A stretch of 5,608 nt of DNA. It comes from an uncultured Oscillospiraceae bacterium. Its GTDB lineage: Bacteria; Bacillota; Clostridia; Oscillospirales; Ruminococcaceae. This document shows positions 1 through 5,564 of the stretch, piece by piece; position 1 is the stretch's first letter, and each line of letters opens with the position of its first letter. The stretch lies in assembly GCA_910577365.1 (NCBI GenBank), contig CAJTMU010000128.1, positions 1 through 5,608 on the forward strand, written 5' to 3'. The position numbers were made by a program, and so were the translations under genes. The notes under the pieces were generated by a model. It did not search any database, had not been told where the DNA came from, and worked only from the letters and a program-made list of their open reading frames with translations.

Positions 1-15
1 CCTTTATACAAGGGA

Positions 16-46
16 TTGACGGATAATAAAGGTTAAGCGGTAATAT
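16..46 (+). promoter_or_regulatory. Possible sigma-A-type promoter for the histidine kinase gene
   Basis: A TTGACG hexamer at 16-21 resembles a -35 box, and TAATAT at 41-46 resembles a -10 box. The 19-base spacer is longer than the preferred 17, so this is a weak call. If it is used, transcription would start near position 53 and the leader would be about 150 bases, containing the whole structured repeat at 60-178. Confidence 0.3.
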
Positions 47-59
47 AAAAATCTAACGG

Positions 60-178
60 CAAAGGCGCTGAAAGCAGAGAGCGGCTGAACGTCCGCGCAG
101 GAAATTTTTCGTGAGAGCCTGATACGGTTTATTCCGCGAAGCGGTGTAAACCGTAACGGGCGGACCGCGAAAAATTTC
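60..178 (+). repeat. Structured repeat copy A, in the leader of the kinase gene
   Basis: This is the first copy of the intergenic structured repeat family. It opens with CAAAGGCGCTGAAAGCAG (60-77), which recurs at 5422-5439 with one difference. The outer helix P1 pairs 101-113 with 166-178: 13 pairs including one G-U. P2 is a hairpin of TACGGTTTA (123-131) with TAAACCGTA (147-155), capped by CCGC (134-137) and GCGG (141-144) around a GAA loop. GTCCGC (91-96) is complementary to GCGGAC (160-165). That pairing would cross P1, giving a pseudoknot whose 3' strand abuts the P1 3' arm. A GCAG spacer (97-100) separates its 5' strand from P1. This copy lacks the GTTTT...AAAAC hairpin of the downstream copies. 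It ends 9 bases before the Shine-Dalgarno site, so it probably lies in the mRNA leader. The pairings are read directly; an RNA role is inferred. Confidence 0.65.
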
Positions 179-187
179 AAATCTAAA

Positions 188-195
188 TAAGGAGG
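188..195 (+). promoter_or_regulatory. Ribosome binding site that sets the GTG start of the kinase
   Basis: TAAGGAGG is fully complementary to the usual 16S rRNA 3' end. It sits 5 bases before GTG at 201, and no similar site precedes the next in-frame ATG at 234. This favours the GTG start. I found no CCTCC-like anti-Shine-Dalgarno stretch in the leader that would hide this site. Confidence 0.85.
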
Positions 196-200
196 GCAAA

Positions 201-3110
201 GTGACTGTTGATAAAGAGGTAAATCTGACCGGAATGTTCACGCTGACATGCGAGAGGGGAAAGCCATATCTTCTGAATGTTGACGATGACGCCCTGAGGC
301 GGCTGGGGCTTCCAACCGATCTTACACCCGAGGAGCTTTATTATGTGTGGCTGGAGCATGTAAGAGCAGAGGACAGAGCCACCGTGGAGAAAGCTATCCG
401 CGGCGTTGCCGAGGGATTTATAAGAGAGGTGCGCTTCGGCTGGCGGCATGATACGCTGGGACGGGTCTATTTTAGCTGTGCGGGTATGCTGTCGGAACAC
501 AGCGGCGAACGAATTGTAATAAAAGGTATATTTAAGAATATTTCTGAGCCGGATATGCACGGTGTCGCTGAGGATAATGACATTCTTTTGTTCAAGACGC
601 TTCTTATGGACGTTATAATCGAAAGCTTTACAATGTGCGCACTGTCGGATATCAGAACGAACAGAATATATTTCCTGAGTGACAATATTTTCGGGACAAA
701 TATGCATGACAGTATAACGTACGACGAGTGGCGGGAAAACTTCCTAAAAATGACCGTAAGCGACGACGCAGATCTATATCGGAGAATGAGCGTCAGACAG
801 CGTATGCCTGAGTATTTTGACAGATTTGACAATGAGTTTCAGTTTGAGGTCAGATATAATGCTCCCAACGGCAAGGGAATACGAAAAATGCGGCAAAGAT
901 ATATGCGGTTCTCGAAGCCGCTTGCGGGGCAGTTCGGTGAGTTTATTGTATTTATAGATGTGAAGAACGAGGCTGACGAGGGATTCAGGCGGTCCATGCA
1001 CAGACGGCTGCTGGACGGATTGGCTCTGCCGTACAGAAATGTAGATCTTATTAATCTTCGCAGCGGAAAACTGTATTCACTTGGCTCAGAGCCAGGTCAG
1101 AGAGCTGAAAGTCTGGAGGAACTGCGAAGCTTCGACGAAACAATAAAGCAGTATCTTGACGAGTGTGATCTTACGGAGGAGCAGCGTGAGGAAAACTTGA
1201 ACAAATTCCTTACTCGAAATATGCTGCGGCATTTTGAGGATGGGGTAACGCTGCTTGAATCGGAACTTCGTCATAAGCGTAACGGGGAATATGAGTGGGT
1301 GAGAGTGCAGGCGTTCCAATCTGCGGCGGACGAGGAGCGCAGCCCGTATATGGCTATCGCAACCATACTGCCGATAAACGAGGAAAAGGAAAAGGAGCTG
1401 AGGGGCAAGGAGCGTCTGGAGTTTGCGCTGCGCTCCGAGCGGCAGTATAAGAAGGCAATACTGTCCACTGCCATGGTGGTGTATACCTATAATGTTACAA
1501 AGGATATTTTGTTTGAGGAGATAATTGAGCAGGAGGGAACTGAGCCGCTTCTGCCAAAAATGGGTTTGGGGCTGCCCTGCTCCTTTAACGAGTATGTAAA
1601 CAGGAAAAGCAAGCTTATCACATCAAAACAGGAGGCGGATTTTTTCCGTAAAACTTTCAATACAAGAACTCTGCTGGATATGTTCAACAGCAAGCGATAT
1701 ACATTTGATAATGAGTATGAGTTCATGGTGGCGGGAAAAAAGGGCGTCTTCCGCGAGGCTGTGATACTTACCAAGGATATTAAAACGGACGAGATCTGGG
1801 GACTTACTACAATAAGAAACATTACCCATGAGCGAAATGAAAGCAAGCGCATAGAGCAGGCGTTAAGAGATGCTTTCTACCAGGCGAAGAACGCCAATAA
1901 CGCAAAAACTCTGTTTATGTCGCAGATGAGCCATGATATAAGAACCCCGCTTAATTCCATACTCGGCATGGCGGCGATAGCACGCGAACATATTAACGAC
2001 CGCGACAGGGTAGATGATTGCATGGAAAAGATTGACTTTGCCGGGCGGCATCTTCTGGAGGTCATTAATAATGTTCTTGACCTCAGCGCAATAGAGAGCG
2101 GCAAGACGATGCTGGTGCAGGAGGATTTTAATCTGCGGGTATTCCTGGACGATACCATGAAAATGGTTTATCCATTGGCGGAGCGGCGCGGTCAGACAGT
2201 GGAAACGGAATACGGTGAGTTTCATGACAATGTTTCCGGGGACAGGACAAAGCTCAGGCAGCTTCTGGTGAATGTGCTGAGCAACGCGATAAAGTATACT
2301 CCGAACGGCGGGAGAATAAAGCTGGCTGTCGATGAGCCGGAGCGTGACAGACATGATGTGTTCCGATATAAATTCACGATTGAGGACAATGGTATAGGGA
2401 TACCGAAGGAATTTCTTGACAAGATATTCGATCCCTTTGCACGCGTTGATAATCATCGTACGGGAAATGCGCAGGGAACGGGTCTTGGAATGCCGATAGC
2501 CCAGAATATCGCGCGAATGATGAACGGTGATATTCATGTTAAGAGCGAGGTTGGCAAAGGTTCTGTCTTTGAGATAACTGTATGCCTTAAAAGAAGCACT
2601 AAAAGCGATAATAAGTACATCAGTGAAATATCCATGGCAGCGCCTAAAAAGGTGCGCATGTCGGATTTTGATTTCGGCGGCAGAACAGTGCTTCTTGCGG
2701 AGGATCTGAGCTTTAACGCGGAGATAGCGGCGGAGTTTCTTAATGAGGCTAATATAAATGTAGAGTTTGCGGAGAATGGTGCGGAAGCGGTGAAAATGTT
2801 CGGGGAGTCAGATAAGGGGCATTATTCGCTTATATTTATGGATATTCAGATGCCGGAGCTGGATGGATATGAGGCAACAAAACGCATACGAGCGCTGGAC
2901 AGGGCGGACGCGCGTGATATCCCCATAATTGCAATGACCGCCAACGCGTTTATTGAGGACATTGAGCATTCTATCGAGAGCGGCATGAACGGTCATATTG
3001 CAAAACCCATTGAAATTCCCAAGCTGGCGCAGATATTGACATCGTTTTTCGGAAGCTCACAAAAGCTCAGCCGCAGCGATATAGGTGCAGAACGGCGCGA
3101 AGATAAATAA
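201..3110 (+). CDS. Soluble hybrid sensor histidine kinase with PAS-like sensor region and C-terminal receiver
   Basis: This 969-residue protein should autophosphorylate in response to an unknown signal and pass the phosphate to its own receiver. Residues about 10-118 fit a PAS_3-type fold, with W50, the EDR at 57-59 and a closing IKGIFKNISE. Three further segments (about 127-257, 262-390, 415-545) look like degenerate PAS domains, each ending in a charged helix. The HisKA H-box has phosphoacceptor H578 in the motif SHDIRTPLNS. The HATPase domain shows the N box around N695, the G1 box DNGIGI at 729-734, an F box FDPFARVD and the G2 box GTGLG at 759-763. The receiver (about 827-950) keeps acidic E834/D835, phospho-acceptor D881 in MDIQMP, T913 and K935, so every catalytic position looks intact. 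I see no signal peptide, membrane segment or HPt domain, so it is probably cytoplasmic. No partner regulator lies nearby. The GTG start is supported by TAAGGAGG 5 bases upstream. Class is certain; ligand and output are unknown. Confidence 0.95.
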   Translation: MTVDKEVNLTGMFTLTCERGKPYLLNVDDDALRRLGLPTDLTPEELYYVWLEHVRAEDRATVEKAIRGVAEGFIREVRFGWRHDTLGRVYFSCAGMLSEHSGERIVIKGIFKNISEPDMHGVAEDNDILLFKTLLMDVIIESFTMCALSDIRTNRIYFLSDNIFGTNMHDSITYDEWRENFLKMTVSDDADLYRRMSVRQRMPEYFDRFDNEFQFEVRYNAPNGKGIRKMRQRYMRFSKPLAGQFGEFIVFIDVKNEADEGFRRSMHRRLLDGLALPYRNVDLINLRSGKLYSLGSEPGQRAESLEELRSFDETIKQYLDECDLTEEQREENLNKFLTRNMLRHFEDGVTLLESELRHKRNGEYEWVRVQAFQSAADEERSPYMAIATILPINEEKEKELRGKERLEFALRSERQYKKAILSTAMVVYTYNVTKDILFEEIIEQEGTEPLLPKMGLGLPCSFNEYVNRKSKLITSKQEADFFRKTFNTRTLLDMFNSKRYTFDNEYEFMVAGKKGVFREAVILTKDIKTDEIWGLTTIRNITHERNESKRIEQALRDAFYQAKNANNAKTLFMSQMSHDIRTPLNSILGMAAIAREHINDRDRVDDCMEKIDFAGRHLLEVINNVLDLSAIESGKTMLVQEDFNLRVFLDDTMKMVYPLAERRGQTVETEYGEFHDNVSGDRTKLRQLLVNVLSNAIKYTPNGGRIKLAVDEPERDRHDVFRYKFTIEDNGIGIPKEFLDKIFDPFARVDNHRTGNAQGTGLGMPIAQNIARMMNGDIHVKSEVGKGSVFEITVCLKRSTKSDNKYISEISMAAPKKVRMSDFDFGGRTVLLAEDLSFNAEIAAEFLNEANINVEFAENGAEAVKMFGESDKGHYSLIFMDIQMPELDGYEATKRIRALDRADARDIPIIAMTANAFIEDIEHSIESGMNGHIAKPIEIPKLAQILTSFFGSSQKLSRSDIGAERREDK

Positions 3111-3130
3111 CGCAAAGTCACCGAGTGTGA

Positions 3131-3231
3131 ACTGATTATAAAGAAAATTTTACGCAATCAGCTGTAAAAGCGAAGCTGCGCTATGTTAAGCTACGCTTTT
3201 ACGGTGTATCGGATATAACGCGAAAATCAGT
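3131..3231 (+). repeat. Structured repeat copy B, between the kinase and pyridoxamine kinase genes
   Basis: This is a diverged member of the same family. Its core AATTTTACGCAA matches AATTTTCCGCAA of the downstream copies. P2 is a perfect 9-bp stem, GTAAAAGCG (3164-3172) with CGCTTTTAC (3194-3202), extended inward past an A-A mismatch by AGCT (3174-3177) with AGCT (3189-3192). P1 is weak: 3147-3155 with 3220-3227, eight pairs and a bulged A. TTATA (3136-3140) can pair with TATAA (3214-3218) in the pseudoknot position. Alternatively ACTGATT (3131-3137) can close on AATCAGT (3225-3231), giving a nested structure followed by a run of five T (3231-3235). That form might act as a weak terminator for the kinase transcript. 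No P3 hairpin is present. Membership of the family is an inference from layout and the short core. Confidence 0.5.
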
Positions 3232-3261
3232 TTTTGGCGGCGCGGAAGATTTAAAGCAGAA

Positions 3262-3267
3262 TAAGGA
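3262..3267 (+). promoter_or_regulatory. Ribosome binding site of the pyridoxamine kinase gene
   Basis: TAAGGA lies 6 bases before the ATG at 3274, a good spacing, and supports this start. No convincing promoter was found in the 163-base spacer upstream. Confidence 0.75.
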
Positions 3268-3273
3268 TAGACC

Positions 3274-4101
3274 ATGAAAAGAGTAATAACTATACAGGAC
3301 TTTTCCTGCCTTGGAAGATGCTCGCTGACGGCGGCACTGCCCGTAATATCGGCAGCTGGAGTGGAATGCTGCGGACTGCCTACCGCCGTATTGTCAAACC
3401 ATACCGGACTTCCAGGCAGCCATATAAAAGACCTCACGGAGGAGATAAAACCGATAGGAGAGCAGCTAAAACGGCTGGGTGTGCGGTTTGACGCAATATA
3501 TACAGGATATATCGCGAATGCGGGGCAAATGGAGATAATCAAGGAGTTTATCGCAGAGTTCCGCGGACAGGATACGATAGTGTTCGTAGACCCGGTCATG
3601 GGGGATAACGGGAGGATGTACTCCGCACTTACGGAGGACTACCCCGAAAAGATGAGAGAGCTTTGCGCGGTTGCGGATGTTATAACGCCGAATATTACGG
3701 AGGCTTGTTTGATGCTCGGACTGGATTATGATAAATATGACACAAAGGAAATGCTGTTTGAACTGAAGAAGCTTTGCGCGGGAACGGCTGTTATAACTGG
3801 CGTAGAGTCAAAAACAGAGGGAACTGTACTTACGGGAGCAGCCGCTTATGACGGGGAGCGCTTTTATGAAGAGTACGCTCTCAAGCAGCCTGTTTTGTGC
3901 AGCGGCACGGGCGATTTGTTTACCGCGGCGCTGGCGGGAGCTATAATGCGAGGAACAGGCTTTGAGAGGGCGTTGAAAGCTGCGGTCAGCTTCTGTGCGG
4001 AATCCGCGAGGCTTACTGCTGCTGACCCTGACAGAAGAGAGTACGGAGTAAACTTTGAGCAGGCACTGTCTGGATATATGGAGGAAATTTCCAAGCCATA
4101 A
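3274..4101 (+). CDS. pdxY: Pyridoxamine/pyridoxal kinase (PLP salvage), PfkB/ribokinase superfamily
   Basis: This 275-residue cytosolic enzyme should use ATP to phosphorylate the 5'-hydroxyl of pyridoxamine and/or pyridoxal, yielding PMP or PLP in vitamin B6 salvage. Its length is normal for the family. The N-terminal strand MKRVITIQDFSCLGRCS and the SNHTG stretch at 41-45 are typical of pyridoxal kinases. VDPVMGDNGRMY (105-116) and TPNITEA (138-144) form the nucleotide- and metal-binding region. CSGTGDLFTAAL carries the superfamily anion hole, with the probable catalytic base D214 in GTGD (211-214). The ATG start is supported by TAAGGA 6 bases upstream. The sequence most resembles the clostridial group usually annotated as pyridoxamine kinase. 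The symbol pdxY marks the nearest named relative, and preference among pyridoxal, pyridoxamine and pyridoxine cannot be read from sequence. A hydroxymethylpyrimidine kinase is less likely because of the HTG and VDPVMGDNG signatures. Confidence 0.92.
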   Translation: MKRVITIQDFSCLGRCSLTAALPVISAAGVECCGLPTAVLSNHTGLPGSHIKDLTEEIKPIGEQLKRLGVRFDAIYTGYIANAGQMEIIKEFIAEFRGQDTIVFVDPVMGDNGRMYSALTEDYPEKMRELCAVADVITPNITEACLMLGLDYDKYDTKEMLFELKKLCAGTAVITGVESKTEGTVLTGAAAYDGERFYEEYALKQPVLCSGTGDLFTAALAGAIMRGTGFERALKAAVSFCAESARLTAADPDRREYGVNFEQALSGYMEEISKP

Positions 4102-4211
4102 GCACATATTAATGCTAACTCTGATCAAAACACACTCACTCCGCTTAAACGAGGTTTTTTATGGGACTTATATTGTTACGCTGAACTTTAATCAGCTGTT
4201 CAAAATTATTG

Positions 4212-4229
4212 TAAGGGGTGACGGGGACG
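4212..4229 (+). promoter_or_regulatory. Unusual translation start region of the EamA transporter gene
   Basis: An in-frame stop (TAA, 4212-4214) bounds the reading frame. The only standard start codon before the first membrane helix is GTG at 4218. The sequence TAAGGGGTGA (4212-4221) resembles an extended Shine-Dalgarno, but it overlaps that GTG and leaves no spacer. An ACG codon at 4227 lies 8 bases after TAAGGGG and would begin (M)EKKSNPRLYK, a natural-looking N-terminus. GTG 4218 is kept as the formal start. A rare ACG start, or a T-to-C change of an ancestral ATG, is possible. Confidence 0.5.
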
Positions 4230-5105
4230 GAAAAAAAGAGTAATCCGCGGCTCTATAAAGCCATAGGGTTCATTGTTGCGTCCGCGCTGTTTTTTGCGCT
4301 GATGAATATGTTTGTGTCGCTGTCGGGTGACGTTCCGACGATACAAAAAACTTTTTTCAGAAATTTTTTTGCACTGATAATTGCATGTGGTGCGATGATA
4401 AGAAACAGATGCACAATAATACCGCCTAAAGGGGCGCGGCTCGACCTGTTTATGAGGTCAGCATTCGGTTTCGCGGGAATGCTGGGTAATTTCTATGCGC
4501 TGTCAAGGCTGACGGTTTCTGACGCATCAATGCTGAATAAGATGTCGCCTTTTTTCGCAATAATATTTTCGGCTATCTTGCTCGGGGAACGCGCCGACAA
4601 GGTGCAGTGGAGCATTGTGGCGGCGGCGTTTCTTGGCGCTATGCTGGTCATAAAGCCAAGTTTCCGCAACGCCGAGCTTGCGGCTTCCTGCGCGGGCTTT
4701 CTTGGCGGAGTATGCGCGGGTGCGGCGTATACGTTTGTTAGGAAGATAACGCGCAAGGGCGTTAAGGGATATTATGTGGTGTTTTTCTTTTCGGCTTTTT
4801 CCACTCTTGCCGCGCTTCCGTTTGTGGTTTTCGGATATTCGCCAATGAGCGCGGCGCAGTGGCTGTACCTTATCGGAGCTGGCGTATGCGCCGCAGGCGG
4901 GCAATTCGCGATAACGGCAGCATACAGCTTTGCTCCTGCGCGCGAGGTATCGATTTATGATTATTCGCAGATAATTTTCGCCGCGCTTTTGGGCTTTTTC
5001 GTAATGGGACAGATTCCCGATTGGTGGAGCGTGGCGGGCTATGCGGTAATTATTGCGGCGGCGTTTGCCATGTTTAGGTATAATAACAGGAAGAGCGAAT
5101 GTTAG
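4218..5105 (+). CDS. EamA-family (DMT superfamily) membrane transporter
   Basis: This 295-residue integral membrane protein has about ten hydrophobic helices, at roughly residues 15-35, 46-62, 76-96, 106-123, 130-146, 156-174, 185-206, 213-236, 244-264 and 268-287. That is the two five-helix EamA repeats of the drug/metabolite transporter superfamily. Family-like stretches are FFRNFFALIIA in helix 2, MLNKMSPFFAIIFSAILLGER at the end of the first repeat, and YDYSQIIFAALLGFFVMG with the GYAVIIAAAF helix in the second repeat. Length is normal and no break is seen. Basic residues between helices (KITRK at 176-180) fit a cytoplasmic loop. EamA proteins move varied small metabolites, usually outward, and the substrate cannot be read here. 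The position after a B6 kinase gene raises a vitamer or amino-acid link only as speculation. The gene starts 116 bases after the previous stop. Its start codon is uncertain: GTG at 4218 has a badly placed ribosome site. Confidence 0.9.
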   Translation: MTGTEKKSNPRLYKAIGFIVASALFFALMNMFVSLSGDVPTIQKTFFRNFFALIIACGAMIRNRCTIIPPKGARLDLFMRSAFGFAGMLGNFYALSRLTVSDASMLNKMSPFFAIIFSAILLGERADKVQWSIVAAAFLGAMLVIKPSFRNAELAASCAGFLGGVCAGAAYTFVRKITRKGVKGYYVVFFFSAFSTLAALPFVVFGYSPMSAAQWLYLIGAGVCAAGGQFAITAAYSFAPAREVSIYDYSQIIFAALLGFFVMGQIPDWWSVAGYAVIIAAAFAMFRYNNRKSEC

Positions 5106-5211
5106 CAGTTAGAAGTAAGCGGTAAGAGTGTGGCATCGTGTGTTTTGGGGGGGGAGCAAAGGGGAGTTAAAAAAACAGCAACGTAACGCTTACGCAGCAG
5201 AGGGGCGTATA
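5106..5211. other. Noncoding spacer after the transporter gene
   Basis: No protein gene is visible on either strand. The spacer holds TAAGCGGTAA (5116-5125), which also occurs at 34-43, a run of eight G (5147-5154), and a small inverted repeat CGTAA/TTACG (5182-5194). No convincing terminator with a U-tract follows the transporter stop codon. Confidence 0.6.
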
Positions 5212-5349
5212 AAGGGCAGCCACAAACCTCTCACGCAGGAATTTTCCGCAAGCTGGTGGTAAAGCGCAGCCCGCATAGCGGGCGGAGCTTTACCGCTGGG
5301 GCTAACGGAGTTTTACGCTTTGCGTAAAACGAAGTGGTGCGAAAAATTC
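5212..5349 (+). repeat. Structured repeat copy C, the most complete copy
   Basis: The left block CAGCCACAAACC (5217-5228) is identical to 5570-5581. P1 pairs GAATTTTCCGCA (5239-5250) with TGCGAAAAATTC (5338-5349), 11 of 12 positions. P2 is GGTAAAGC (5258-5265) with GCTTTACC (5287-5294), then a 3x3 internal loop, then GCCCGC (5269-5274) with GCGGGC (5278-5283) around ATA. After GGCTAACGGAGTTTT (5300-5314), P3 is a perfect 9-bp hairpin: GTTTTACGC (5310-5318), TTT loop, GCGTAAAAC (5322-5330). TCAC (5231-5234) can pair with GTGG (5334-5337), crossing P1. As in copy A, the 5' strand is separated from P1 by GCAG, and the 3' strand touches the P1 3' arm. No open reading frame occupies this stretch. 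The function is unknown. Confidence 0.75.
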
Positions 5350-5421
5350 TTTTGAATAATTGGCTATAAATTAACATAGCTTAAAAGCATTACAGTCAAG
5401 AGCCGCTCAAAAAATGTGTAT

Positions 5422-5563
5422 CAAAGGCGCTGAAAACAGCCGTAAAGTGTCCGCCCACGCATGAATTTTCCGCAAGCCGGTAAGACGTCAACACGCAGCG
5501 AGGCGGAGAGTTGACGTATTGCCGAGGCTAACGGAGTTTTCGGCAAAGCCGAAAACGCAGTGG
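5422..5563 (+). repeat. Structured repeat copy D, lacking its P1 3' arm
   Basis: It opens with CAAAGGCGCTGAAAACAG (5422-5439), shared with copy A. The core GAATTTTCCGCAAGC (5463-5477) is identical to copies C and E. P2 pairs 5478-5492 with 5510-5524, fourteen of fifteen positions including one G-U; its ACGTCAAC/GTTGACGT part has no sequence resemblance to P2 of copy C. GGCTAACGGAGTTTT (5526-5540) matches copy C exactly. P3 is GTTTTCGGC (5536-5544), AAA loop, GCCGAAAAC (5548-5556): the same 9-bp geometry with changed but compensating bases. CCAC (5455-5458) can pair with GTGG (5560-5563) in the pseudoknot position. The expected complement of the P1 5' arm does not follow; copy E begins there instead. 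Confidence 0.75.
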
Positions 5564-5564
5564 T

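Noticed and set aside
34..43. TAAGCGGTAA shared with 5116-5125, considered as a conserved end of the repeat
   Set aside because: Ten bases is short, and its distance from the next element differs (about 17 bases versus about 86), so it may be coincidence.
60..178. A metabolite riboswitch controlling the kinase gene
   Set aside because: The same architecture recurs downstream of genes, and no known aptamer motif is recognised.
1863..2537. A 224-codon open frame on the minus strand inside the kinase gene
   Set aside because: It is fully antisense to the HisKA/HATPase coding region, whose motifs are intact, and its translation shows no recognisable domain.
4139..4160. A terminator after the pyridoxamine kinase gene, suggested by a run of six T (4155-4160)
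   Set aside because: The preceding stem is only CTC-G with C-GAG and a bulged C, too weak to call.
4181..4202. A further repeat copy before the transporter gene (AATCAGCTGT at 4190-4199 also occurs at 3156-3165)
   Set aside because: Only ten bases match and there is no P1 core or long stem; just a 5-bp TGAAC/GTTCA hairpin is present.
4055..4243. A 62-codon + strand frame spanning the gap between the pyridoxamine kinase and transporter genes
   Set aside because: It overlaps both genes in another frame, has no good ribosome site, and its product has no family character.
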